Part shown: positions 7,738 to 15,111 of the stretch, in pieces | Position numbering within the stretch: position 1 is the first letter of the stretch | Layout: the number at the start of each line of letters is the position of its first letter | From: Microbacteriaceae bacterium | GTDB taxonomy: Bacteria > Actinomycetota > Actinomycetes > Actinomycetales > Microbacteriaceae | Reading direction: 5' to 3' | Assembly (NCBI GenBank): GCA_947452675.1 | Contig: CANGDL010000014.1 | Coordinates: forward strand, 1 to 38,775 | DNA length: 38,775 bases | Notes under the pieces: generated by a model | What the model was told of the DNA's origin: nothing | The model's input: the letters and a program-made list of their open reading frames with translations, nothing else | The model's database searches: none | Translations under genes and position numbers: made by a program

Positions 7738-9378
7738 ATGCGCGTCGACAAAACTGGAAACTGGGCGATAGCCAGCCGAGACCTGTTCAAGGCAACCGGC
7801 TGTGAGCAGTGTGTTCGTTTGTCGATGGCGATCAAGGCGAATGTGCCTGAGGTAGTCGCAAAGGTCAAGCCTTACGAGGATGATCTCAACACGAAACTTC
7901 CGATCATCCAAGGTAATCAGCGTGAGCGGATGGTCTTTGACCAGATAAAATCGAGCCTGCCCGCTGGTGATTTTGTCGAATTCGAACGAGCGACTGCCGA
8001 TGAAACTGTCTCGGCTCTGAAAAACTCGACGCCTGTAGTTGCCCAGGGCTACTTCGAACGAGAGCTTGGAGGGTACTTCTGGTCAGGCTACGCCGACTTG
8101 TTGGTGCTCGAAGGTTTTGAGATTCGCCAACGAGATGATGGAAAAGTGGCCGCGTTGCAGGTCGGGCAGATTCCAGATCAGCCGAAATACATGGCCTGGG
8201 ATGTCAAAAACTCATCTCAGGGTGATGAGAAGTACCAGGTTCAGCTAGCGACTTACCTAGAGGCACTTCAAGAACTTGGTTTGGCTTCAGAACATGATCT
8301 CGGCATAGTCCTTGGATTCGGTCGCGGAACCGTCCGTTACTCCCCGGATGAATCCCTCGAAGTTTATCGAACGGCTCGGGCAAAACTGGTCTCAATTTTG
8401 AACCAAACTTCTCCAGCCACCATCACCGCCGACTTCGTCAGCAGTTGGGCGTGCGCCAAAGAGTCAGTCTGTGGCAAGGTTTACTGCGACTATCCAAAAC
8501 TTTGCGAGGCCACCTTTGAGGAAAACCACGTCTTAGAGCTATTGCCGAGCGTGCATTACAAGCACAGCCCGAAGCTACTCGAAGCCGGCTTCACCGATGT
8601 TACCAAGCTGGCAAGTTGCGAGTCGGCTCCTGAGGTGCCGGGCCTCAAGGCCGAGTATTCGGATCGTTACTGGAAAGCCGCCAAGGTCATGCAGCTTGAG
8701 TTCGACGGCCACCTGGCCCTGATCTCGAAGATCGATGGAACCCCAGACCTGCCTGAGCCGACCGACCAAGATGTGTTCTTCGATGTCGAGTGGACTAATC
8801 CAGTTGATGCAATCGGTGAGTTCATCTTCATGTTTGGTGTCGTTGGTGCGGATGAGAAGTTCGAAGTTTTCATCGCTGATTCCCCTGATGATGAACTGCG
8901 TGCCTTTGACGAGTTTCTCGACTTTGGAATCGCTCGGCTAAACGCCAACCCCGAGATGCATATCTACCACTTTCACAATCCCGAGCCACTGAAAGTCAAT
9001 AAGCTGGTCGAGCGCTACAACGGCCACCGAAAGGCAGACGCCGATGCCCTCATTGCGCGCATGTTTGACCTGAAGCCGGTCGCAAATGACTCATTCATTC
9101 CAGGCTCTGGCAGCTACAGCATCAAAGACCTCGAGCGCTATTACGATGCCGACACCAAGCTAAACCGAGGTGGCCTAGTTGCTGGTGGTGCTGATGCCAT
9201 GCTTCAGTTCGAGCTGTTCCGCCAAGCCATGGTGGCCGGTGATGTAACCGAAGCCGCAACAATCATGCAGGTAATCGCCGATTACAACAAGGATGATTGC
9301 CTCTCAACCAAACTGCTTCGAGACTGGCTCCTCAGCCTCCATTTCGAACACATCGATCAGATTATTCAGTGGGGATAA
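7738..9378 (+). CDS. TM0106-type RecB-like nuclease with RNase H-like domain
   Basis: This 546-residue protein resembles the TM0106 family of putative RecB-like nucleases. The N-terminal half is a PD-(D/E)XK domain: GYADLLV (D120), WDVK (D155, K157) and QVQLATY. The cysteines C22, C25 and C239/C245/C250/C256 could hold an iron-sulfur cluster as in Cas4/AddB-type enzymes. The C-terminal half looks like an RNase H-like exonuclease, with FFDVEW (D349, E351) and a terminal YNKDDC (about 516-521). Many family members continue into a superfamily 1 helicase; this one stops after the nuclease part. ATG 7738 follows AGGGGGA. A PafBC-type promoter and structured leader precede it, and the next gene follows by 6 bases. 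A role in DNA repair or end processing is inferred. Confidence 0.8.
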   Translation: MRVDKTGNWAIASRDLFKATGCEQCVRLSMAIKANVPEVVAKVKPYEDDLNTKLPIIQGNQRERMVFDQIKSSLPAGDFVEFERATADETVSALKNSTPVVAQGYFERELGGYFWSGYADLLVLEGFEIRQRDDGKVAALQVGQIPDQPKYMAWDVKNSSQGDEKYQVQLATYLEALQELGLASEHDLGIVLGFGRGTVRYSPDESLEVYRTARAKLVSILNQTSPATITADFVSSWACAKESVCGKVYCDYPKLCEATFEENHVLELLPSVHYKHSPKLLEAGFTDVTKLASCESAPEVPGLKAEYSDRYWKAAKVMQLEFDGHLALISKIDGTPDLPEPTDQDVFFDVEWTNPVDAIGEFIFMFGVVGADEKFEVFIADSPDDELRAFDEFLDFGIARLNANPEMHIYHFHNPEPLKVNKLVERYNGHRKADADALIARMFDLKPVANDSFIPGSGSYSIKDLERYYDADTKLNRGGLVAGGADAMLQFELFRQAMVAGDVTEAATIMQVIADYNKDDCLSTKLLRDWLLSLHFEHIDQIIQWG

Positions 9379-9384
9379 GTCACT

Positions 9385-10164
9385 ATGCAACCAACCGGCA
9401 AGCTCGAAGAAGTGAAGCAAAACAGAGCCACGTTAATTGAAGACATCGAAACGTTCTTCGAGGCCGATCATTTCTTGCGCGAGCCAAAGCTACTGCAGAT
9501 GATTGACGAATGCGTTCCCTACGAGGCAATCATGAGATACCTGTGGGTCACACATGAAGATGAGCCTGACCGAGGTGTCGAAATGGTGGAAGACGAGGGT
9601 CAAGATTTCGAGAATCTTGATTCCAATGAAATTACATATCATCTCGAACTCGCCATTGAAATAAGCAGGCACCCAGACGATGCACCTCAGCCTGGTGATG
9701 ACGTTTTTCAATGGATGCAGCGCGAATTCAATTCGATGCTTGATCTTGAAGACCCAACTCCAGAGCAACTTGACGTCTGGCAAGACTTAAAGGATGAAAT
9801 TGAGGAACTCGACGACGCAAGGCATGAGCCAACCGATGCCTTTCTGGCCCGCGAGTGGGGTTTCCACATCGGTAGGTCGATGGTTATTTACTGGTCGCCA
9901 GTCGCTCCCCACATTGCAACGCATCCCAGAGATAAAAAATCAGAAAAGTGGGCAGACGAGGTTCTAGAGGCCATGGAGAAGCTCGGCGGCTTACAACTCG
10001 GGATGGCGAGCTTCATACTTACTTCGAGCGACCCGAACGGCGTCTACTACCATGTTCGAAAGGCCTACCCCGAGGCAGTCCCGTTTGGCACCGAAAATGG
10101 CCGTGCACCAAGCGATCAAGACATCAGTTACAAAACACCCGAGGGCGACTACTTCATCAACTAA
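9385..10164 (+). CDS. Uncharacterised acidic protein
   Basis: This 259-residue protein is strongly acidic in its middle (EDEGQDFENLD, DLKDEIEELDD) and soluble. I recognise no domain or catalytic motif. It follows the TM0106-type nuclease by 6 bases and probably shares its DNA-damage promoter, so it could be a partner or inhibitor of that nuclease. It converges on the NYN gene with a 20-base gap. Confidence 0.7.
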   Translation: MQPTGKLEEVKQNRATLIEDIETFFEADHFLREPKLLQMIDECVPYEAIMRYLWVTHEDEPDRGVEMVEDEGQDFENLDSNEITYHLELAIEISRHPDDAPQPGDDVFQWMQREFNSMLDLEDPTPEQLDVWQDLKDEIEELDDARHEPTDAFLAREWGFHIGRSMVIYWSPVAPHIATHPRDKKSEKWADEVLEAMEKLGGLQLGMASFILTSSDPNGVYYHVRKAYPEAVPFGTENGRAPSDQDISYKTPEGDYFIN

Positions 10165-10184
10165 CGTGCGAAGTCGCCCAGCGG

Positions 10185-10658
10185 CTAGGCGGCCAAAGCG
10201 TGGCTGACCTGCAAGTAATGCATGGCGTCGGTCGCTAGTCGCATCGCGTATGAGACCGATTCAAGTCGCGAAACCGCGACCACGTGAGCGCCCTTTGAAG
10301 TCAGTGAGCTAGCGAAAGGTGCGAGACCTGCATCACCCGACGCAAGGTAGACATTTTCAAAACGATCAGACAAATCATCTTCGACCATCATCTTCGCCAG
10401 CACTATGTCAGCACCATCCTTACCCGAGCGGAAGCCGTGAAAACCGCCAGGCCATCCAAATGAGACAGCCTCGATGTTGTGGTGTGAAGAGGCGATAACG
10501 AAAAGGTCTTCGTCACTAGGTTGAATCTGGTCGAGATAGGCAGCTCGAACTTCAGCGACTAATTCGAAAGTCAGGTCACCGGTTCGGCAAAGATTCTCGA
10601 TGTCAATTAGGTGAATGCTGCGCTTAGTTTTGATGCCCTTGATGGTTTTCTTGTTCAT
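10185..10658 (-). CDS. NYN-domain (PIN-like) putative ribonuclease
   Basis: This 157-residue protein is a single NYN/PIN-like domain. Acidic positions expected of the metal site are present: D19 in HLIDIENL (with N22), D81 and D84 in GKDGADIVLAKMM, and D109 in YLASGDAG. The order (DxEN, then DGADIVL, then SGD with a following hydrophobic strand HVVAVSR) is typical. NYN proteins cleave RNA; the target here is unknown. A short basic N-terminal extension (KKTIKGIKTKR) may bind nucleic acid. It has its own PafBC-type promoter at 10698-10719, so it is probably DNA-damage inducible and transcribed apart from the genes upstream. Confidence 0.8.
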   Translation of the reverse strand: MNKKTIKGIKTKRSIHLIDIENLCRTGDLTFELVAEVRAAYLDQIQPSDEDLFVIASSHHNIEAVSFGWPGGFHGFRSGKDGADIVLAKMMVEDDLSDRFENVYLASGDAGLAPFASSLTSKGAHVVAVSRLESVSYAMRLATDAMHYLQVSHALAA

Positions 10659-10697
10659 TTGGTGCCCTTTCTGTCGACTCGAAACTGTTGTGGACTA

Positions 10698-10719
10698 AAG
10701 GTAAGACTGAGGTCAGACA
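10698..10719 (-). promoter_or_regulatory. PafBC-type DNA-damage promoter of the NYN gene
   Basis: On the minus strand: AAA-TGTCTGAC, 8 bases, then TACCTT, a good fit to TGTCRGTG-N8-TAnnnT. It begins directly after the stop of the upstream gene (10721) and lies about 40 bases before the NYN start. Confidence 0.65.
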
Positions 10720-10720
10720 T

Positions 10721-11281
10721 TTATTGAGCTTCTAAGCACTTGTGCGACTTGCGAATGGCCTTCAAGCCGATGAGCGACACCTTGCCATCGGCAGTTGGAA
10801 TCGTCGCTCCGATGTCGCCGCAGTTCTCGCACCAATAATGTAGGCGCAAACCCTCAGCCTTAGATCTATAAACCTTGACTACGAAAACGTTTACCCGTGT
10901 CCGCGTAGCGGTTTGAATGTGACCTTTTGATTGCAGAAGAATCGCATCTACATCAGATTGCCCTTTTGGTTTAGTCGCGACTAATGCGCACGAGCAAACA
11001 ACCGCATCCAGCGTGAGAAATGCGGTCGAGTGTATCTCTTGTTTCTGTTGCACGAGGTAGTCACTAAAACTCCCTGACCTGCGGATTCTCATGTAGTTGC
11101 TCCAAGCAACCGCGAAACCTTTATTGGTCACTTGCTCGTCTGTGATGTCATCCAGGGTTAGACGTTTTCGGTAGGCCTGTGCCGTTTCGTAAGCGTTCAA
11201 AACCGTTTCGTCGTATTCGAAATCTTCAGATGTGTTCGACACGATGGTCCTTTCTGTGACCGCGCTCAGCTCAATGCTCAT
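10721..11281 (-). CDS. Uncharacterised 186-residue protein
   Basis: I do not recognise the family. The C-terminal part contains a CxxC knuckle (WCENCGD, about residue 155) and a late cysteine (SHKC), which could form a zinc site. The N-terminal third is helical and charged. The gene starts 3 bases after the stop of the N-formylglutamate amidohydrolase-like gene, so the two are probably translated from one mRNA under the SAM-type riboswitch. Confidence 0.7.
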   Translation of the reverse strand: MSIELSAVTERTIVSNTSEDFEYDETVLNAYETAQAYRKRLTLDDITDEQVTNKGFAVAWSNYMRIRRSGSFSDYLVQQKQEIHSTAFLTLDAVVCSCALVATKPKGQSDVDAILLQSKGHIQTATRTRVNVFVVKVYRSKAEGLRLHYWCENCGDIGATIPTADGKVSLIGLKAIRKSHKCLEAQ

Positions 11282-11284
11282 GAG

Positions 11285-12304
11285 CTAGATAGAAATTCGC
11301 TGAGGGATAACTTCTGGTTCGATGTCTTCGTATTTGCCAGCCTCGACCGCCGCACGGTATTTTTCCAGCAGGATGTCGAAGTAATCGTAGAGTTCGCTTT
11401 CCATGTCGCTCGAAATGGCTCGCCACTGGTCATTGCGAAAGTCACGATCACACTCGACCTCGAATTGGTCTCGATCAAAGTAAAGATCAATCGTGGGCTG
11501 GGGAGACAGGCGGTCGACAAGGTTGGTTATGGCGGCCGTTGTTTGAACGAATCCTTCAGATGTCGGGTCACCAAATCCGTAGGTGTCTTTCCTTAGCTCC
11601 AACATGATCGACTCAATGTTGGAGTTTTGCTCATAGAAAGGCAACGGCACATAACTTCCGCTGAATGGAGTGTTCTTTGCTACCGAGGTAAAGTCTTCGA
11701 ATTGCGACTCAACCTCAATAATCAGGTTGCTCGAAGTGTGACTACGATCAGTGCCAACACATAGCCCCGGGCGGCTGGACTCTTGATGCAATTCATAAGG
11801 CAAGGCATCAACCGCGTAAGAGTGAAGGTCGATGATGGTCACCGACTTGTTTCGAATAAAAATTTCGCTGGTTAGGGCGGCAAACGCATCTGAGTACGGC
11901 TGGTGGTAGCTCTCAAGGAGGCGATTAGATAGCTCTTCGTCCACGGTGCGCAATAGGCGCTGGTCGGATGTCTTCTCGTAGGCGAAGCCCATACCAACCG
12001 CATTCATCTCCTCGCTCGCATCGGTGAACCTTTCTGGGTCAACCACCAGGCGCGAAAGGTTATTTATGAACACCCATGGCTTCATCTCTGCGTCTTCGTA
12101 AACTTTGCGGGCCAACTCATCAGTGCTGACGTCTGCCATGAGTACCGCTTCGGCTTCGAGCTCGGCCCCTTGCAGAGTGAAGGTCGGCATCTCTTTTTCT
12201 GGGATGTGCAGGCCGGCATGAGGAACGTGAATAATCACGCGTGATTGCCAGTCGCCTTCTAGAACAGTGAACTGCTCAGTTGAGCGGGTTAATTTTTTAG
12301 GCAT
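11285..12304 (-). CDS. N-formylglutamate amidohydrolase-like protein
   Basis: This 339-residue protein resembles the FGase family (N-formylglutamate deformylases and relatives, zinc-dependent amidohydrolases with a carboxypeptidase-like fold). Visible blocks are IIHVPHAG (residues 24-31, metal-binding His), LMADVSTDEL, NNLSRLVVDPERF, TIIDLHSY, and NTPFSGSYVP...IMLELRK. ATG 12304 is preceded by GAGAGGGG at proper distance; the frame is open further upstream, but that part lies inside the riboswitch and terminator. No other histidine-degradation genes are nearby, so hydrolysis of N-formylglutamate is uncertain. The related gene set also includes unknown amidohydrolases. Control by a SAM-sensing leader is unusual for this family. 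Confidence 0.75.
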   Translation of the reverse strand: MPKKLTRSTEQFTVLEGDWQSRVIIHVPHAGLHIPEKEMPTFTLQGAELEAEAVLMADVSTDELARKVYEDAEMKPWVFINNLSRLVVDPERFTDASEEMNAVGMGFAYEKTSDQRLLRTVDEELSNRLLESYHQPYSDAFAALTSEIFIRNKSVTIIDLHSYAVDALPYELHQESSRPGLCVGTDRSHTSSNLIIEVESQFEDFTSVAKNTPFSGSYVPLPFYEQNSNIESIMLELRKDTYGFGDPTSEGFVQTTAAITNLVDRLSPQPTIDLYFDRDQFEVECDRDFRNDQWRAISSDMESELYDYFDILLEKYRAAVEAGKYEDIEPEVIPQRISI

Positions 12305-12321
12305 GTTGCCCCTCTCCGGGG

Positions 12322-12352
12322 CAAAGAAAAAGCCCCGATAAGTCGGGGCTTT
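12322..12352 (-). terminator. Rho-independent terminator of the riboswitch leader
   Basis: On the minus strand AGCCCCGA and TCGGGGCT pair around a short loop, extended by AAA/TTT, and are followed by TTTTTCTTT. It sits between the aptamer and the start of the amidohydrolase-like gene. Immediately downstream a second small hairpin (GCCCC/GGGGC) would cover the ribosome site. Confidence 0.75.
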
Positions 12353-12469
12353 GTGCCCCATCTTGCCTTTGACTTTTGTCAAAGGCCACATCTTCTTCCG
12401 GGGGCACCCACCGATGGGAGGGTTGCCGTTCAGCTAGCCGGAAGGCTTAGTGCTGAACTCTTGATGCAC
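12353..12469 (-). promoter_or_regulatory. SAM-I/IV-type riboswitch
   Basis: Read on the minus strand, the aptamer has a P1 helix (GTGCATC at 12463-12469 with GATGTGG at 12386-12392), then AAGAG. The P2 stem GTTCAGC/GCTGAAC carries an inner AGCC/GGCT hairpin. GGCAACCC and GGGTGCC form P3, followed by CCCGGAAGA. This order of AAGAG, GGCAACC and GGTGCC is the SAM-I family core, and the CGGCAACCCTCC...GGTGGGTGCCCC wording is that of actinobacterial SAM-IV and SAM-I/IV RNAs. A 9-bp hairpin (12365-12386) and GTGCCCC/GGGGCAC pairing (12400-12407 with 12353-12359) could act as anti-terminator. SAM binding would then favour the terminator downstream. Confidence 0.75.
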
Positions 12470-12510
12470 TTGAAACTCTACACCTCAAAATTTTCGCGAT
12501 GCAAGCTTTT

Positions 12511-12708
12511 TTACTTATCTTCTTCTGTTTCCTCTAAACCAAGCCAGTGAGCTATTTTCTCAAGACGTGTTGCGTCCGGGTCTAATGGTCTCTGAACGTA
12601 GGTCACTCGCTCCTCTTTCGGCTTGGCCTCAGGCAGGGTACCATTCTTCTTTGCCGTTCGGTATGCCAAAACCCCAATCAGAATCTCACCTAGAAGAATT
12701 AGTAGCAT
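12511..12708 (-). CDS. Small single-pass membrane protein
   Basis: The 65-residue product starts MLLILLGEILIGVLAYRTAKK: one N-terminal membrane segment, then a charged cytoplasmic tail ending EETEEDK. The ATG at 12708 is preferred to an ATG two codons upstream because AAGGGG then sits six bases before it. The function is unknown. A weak PafBC-type promoter candidate lies at 12741-12762. It is upstream of the riboswitch-controlled gene but separated from it by the leader and terminator. Confidence 0.6.
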   Translation of the reverse strand: MLLILLGEILIGVLAYRTAKKNGTLPEAKPKEERVTYVQRPLDPDATRLEKIAHWLGLEETEEDK

Positions 12709-12740
12709 TTCCATCCCCTTGCACTTTCCTTGATTTTGAA

Positions 12741-12762
12741 AGTATGTGGGAGACCTGGGACA
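12741..12762 (-). promoter_or_regulatory. Weak PafBC-type promoter candidate
   Basis: On the minus strand TGTCCCAG, 8 bases, then CATACT. Spacing and the A2/T6 positions fit, but the AAA before TGTC and the first T of the hexamer are missing. It would drive the small membrane protein. Confidence 0.3.
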
Positions 12763-12788
12763 TCTTGAGTTGGTTAGCAGGTAAATGA

Positions 12789-14126
12789 CTAAAGGCTCAA
12801 GCACCAAGGATGCGAACCCGTAATTAGTTTCTCTCTATCATCGAAGGAAATGCTCGTTGGCAAAGGATCGTCTGGTCCATTTCGGAAATAACTGGAGATG
12901 TCCGCCAGCTGCTGCTCGTTGCACCAAATCTCGGACGCCAAACCGCAAAGTTTGCAGTCACCAACTTCAATGCATTTAAGTTCTCGGAGGGTGCTGTTGT
13001 CATTTATTTCGTATGGAGCCGACGCGTCAATTGACCCCAGTGATGGGCCGTCTTTGGCAAAAGGTCGGCCAAGGATTTCAACGTTTGCTGTCCAGCGAAA
13101 GCAAATAAGTGAGGTGCGGCCAGGCAAATTCGATCCGGGATTTGGTTCGAAATCGGCTACCCAGCCCTCGACAGGGTACTTTCGAAAGGTACAGTAGAAA
13201 GTCGCGAAAAATTCGACGAATGCGTCGGTTAGAGCAAATCCTGGAGTCACGTCGCACAGAATAAACGACGCAAATGGCCCTTGGTCATCTATGAAAATCC
13301 GGTGCGGACTGAGAGATGAGCCTTCGAATAGTTCTTTGTCGAAAATTGTCTGGAATTTGTCCCAGCCGTCCAGAACCATCGCTGACATCGGGTCATACAA
13401 GTCGCCTTCACTCATTTGGCGGCGTTTACTCAAAGCGTTAGAGGGTGACCAGCCAAATCTGGAGCCAGGCAATTCAGCAACCGCGAACGCGTCATTGTAT
13501 GTTGGCACAATGTAGCCGCGTTGTTCCAGTGCTCTGTCCCAGTCGTCGGAGTGGATTAAGTTCTTCCAGTTCCCGAAACCGCCATCAGGTCGCCAGGGAC
13601 TTCCGTGTAAGTAAGGTCGAACTTGATCCGCAGTCGCGTAGGCCGGACGGATAGATTCGGGAAGTCCATTCAAGATGACTTCGTAACCTTGAGGGAAATC
13701 AGGCATGGTCAAGGTGAAACCCGTAAAAGCGCTTTGCTCTAGGTCTAGATAATAGCCAGAGACCGCTTTGCGTGATCGCCGAGGGTGATACATGTCGAGG
13801 AAGAGTTCAAGCTCGACTTGGCCATCAAAGCTGACTGCTTGGTAAATGTCTATGCGCCCCAGAGATCCAAGGCGGTGGAAAAAGAAACCAACACCAGCGG
13901 CCGTCCTGAGCTTGGAGAGGTAGGTTTGTTGGCCCAAAGGTCCATTCACTGGGATGGGATTGTCGGGAGTTAGGCCGAAAGTGTCATCGTCGATGAGTGC
14001 ATCGATGGAACTGCCGCTGAGAATGGATTCTTTTAGAAAGGGCACAAGAGTTTGATTCTGAAGTTCCTCATCGTAGATTAGGGCCTCAATGAACTCCGAG
14101 CGGTCTGAATCGAAGACTAATTTCAT
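12789..14126 (-). CDS. Uncharacterised 445-residue protein with Cys cluster
   Basis: I do not recognise this protein. It is soluble, with no signal peptide, and rich in aromatic residues (GVGFFFHRLGSLGRIDIYQAV; FVEFFATFYCTFRKYP). Near the C-terminus four cysteines (CIEVGDCKLCGLASEIWC) make a likely zinc site. Its ATG overlaps the stop of the gene before it by 4 bases (ATGA), so the two are translationally coupled and their products probably act together. Confidence 0.7.
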   Translation of the reverse strand: MKLVFDSDRSEFIEALIYDEELQNQTLVPFLKESILSGSSIDALIDDDTFGLTPDNPIPVNGPLGQQTYLSKLRTAAGVGFFFHRLGSLGRIDIYQAVSFDGQVELELFLDMYHPRRSRKAVSGYYLDLEQSAFTGFTLTMPDFPQGYEVILNGLPESIRPAYATADQVRPYLHGSPWRPDGGFGNWKNLIHSDDWDRALEQRGYIVPTYNDAFAVAELPGSRFGWSPSNALSKRRQMSEGDLYDPMSAMVLDGWDKFQTIFDKELFEGSSLSPHRIFIDDQGPFASFILCDVTPGFALTDAFVEFFATFYCTFRKYPVEGWVADFEPNPGSNLPGRTSLICFRWTANVEILGRPFAKDGPSLGSIDASAPYEINDNSTLRELKCIEVGDCKLCGLASEIWCNEQQLADISSYFRNGPDDPLPTSISFDDREKLITGSHPWCLSL

Positions 14127-15022
14127 TTGTTCGCTCCCCAGCGATGAATATTTATTTGTCTGGTGAAATCGGCAGTTATGTAATCCGATGAATAGCGGAA
14201 CCAGCGGGAGGTTTGCGGGTCGAAGACAAAAGTGCCGAGCGAACCGATTTGTTGAACTTTAACCTCGACGGATTTATTTGAATAGTTACCGAGCGGGCTC
14301 TCCAAAAGAGTTGCGGTTTGCACGGCTAGACGATATCCCCATCCGTGATATTTGGTAATGGTGATTATCGAATGAGTGCCGAAATCTTGTCTAACCTGTG
14401 TGCGTTCGAAGTCATTGCCACGTTCGAGCAGAGTGGAGTGCATGTGGCCATCTAGATGGAGTCCGTCACCGCTGTTCAGCAGCGCAGAGCCAAGGCCATT
14501 TTGTTGAAGAGGGTGTCGCCTAAGCCAGCTCTGTTTCTTCTCGGCGTAGTCGCCTTGCGAGAAATCCTGGAGCGGTTCGAGGGCTGGCACGCCTGACACA
14601 GCGGCTTGAATTTCCCTGACGGCTTGAATTATTGATCTAGGCGCGACGCCTATGTATATTTCGAGCGCTTCGATGTCATCGCCGACTAGTCGTTTGACCG
14701 AATCAAGAATTGGGTGGAGGCCGAGTGCGTAATTTTCAAGCCGCCACTTTTCGAGGCCGGCACGCAAGTCAGTCCAACCCAAGCCCAGCCCAAGAAGATG
14801 AACAACCGCTCCCCAAGTTGCGATCGCGTGAAAGTGAATGCCATTGCTTTGAACCTGCGCGGCTCTTGGGCGAACAGTGAAGTCTCGCATGTCGACCGTT
14901 GCCCAAGCCAGTGCGAGCATCGATGTCCAGGGTGAGTAATCACCCCAGAACCCCTCTTTCGATTCCTGACTTTGGTCTTTTCTATTTCTAAAAACCCAAT
15001 CGAGTTTGACCTCATTCGACAT
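14123..15022 (-). CDS. Uncharacterised 299-residue protein
   Basis: I do not recognise the family. It has a hydrophobic stretch (HAIATWGAVVHLLGLGLGW, about residues 65-83) that may be buried rather than transmembrane, since it contains His and Trp. It has no signal peptide. The C-terminal half is strand-like (SIITITKYHGWGYRLAVQTATLL, split by a Tyr/Trp cluster). The start at 15022 follows AGGGGGGAG. It is the first gene of a coupled pair with the Cys-cluster protein, divergent from the TPR gene. Confidence 0.65.
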   Translation of the reverse strand: MSNEVKLDWVFRNRKDQSQESKEGFWGDYSPWTSMLALAWATVDMRDFTVRPRAAQVQSNGIHFHAIATWGAVVHLLGLGLGWTDLRAGLEKWRLENYALGLHPILDSVKRLVGDDIEALEIYIGVAPRSIIQAVREIQAAVSGVPALEPLQDFSQGDYAEKKQSWLRRHPLQQNGLGSALLNSGDGLHLDGHMHSTLLERGNDFERTQVRQDFGTHSIITITKYHGWGYRLAVQTATLLESPLGNYSNKSVEVKVQQIGSLGTFVFDPQTSRWFRYSSDYITADFTRQINIHRWGANK

Positions 15023-15063
15023 TGTGACTCCCCCCTAACTTTCAACGATACTCGCAACATAAA

Positions 15064-15085
15064 TGTCCGACCCCTCTGAGATGAT
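15064..15085 (+). promoter_or_regulatory. PafBC-type DNA-damage promoter of the TPR gene
   Basis: AAA-TGTCCGAC, 8 bases, then GATGAT. The core, the spacing and the A2/T6 positions fit; the first hexamer base is G instead of T. The start codon of the TPR gene is 26 bases downstream. The 5' end of the mRNA would contain CTCAG and AGAGGGG repeats able to pair with sequences just upstream. Confidence 0.5.
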
Positions 15086-15111
15086 TTTCTACTCAGCAGA
15101 GAGGGGCGAGG

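Noticed and set aside
10185-11281. Toxin-antitoxin pair made of the NYN protein and the 186-residue protein
   Set aside because: They are separated by an independent promoter, the NYN gene is the downstream one, and the 186-residue protein has no antitoxin-like domain.
12305-12391. N-terminal extension of the amidohydrolase-like protein to an ATG at 12391
   Set aside because: The extension runs through the terminator and riboswitch hairpins, and the ATG at 12304 has a good ribosome site.
14686-15060. A second minus-strand ORF overlapping the 299-residue gene
   Set aside because: It is a frame-shifted shadow with Cys/Arg-rich low-quality sequence; the other frame has a ribosome site and is coupled to the next gene.
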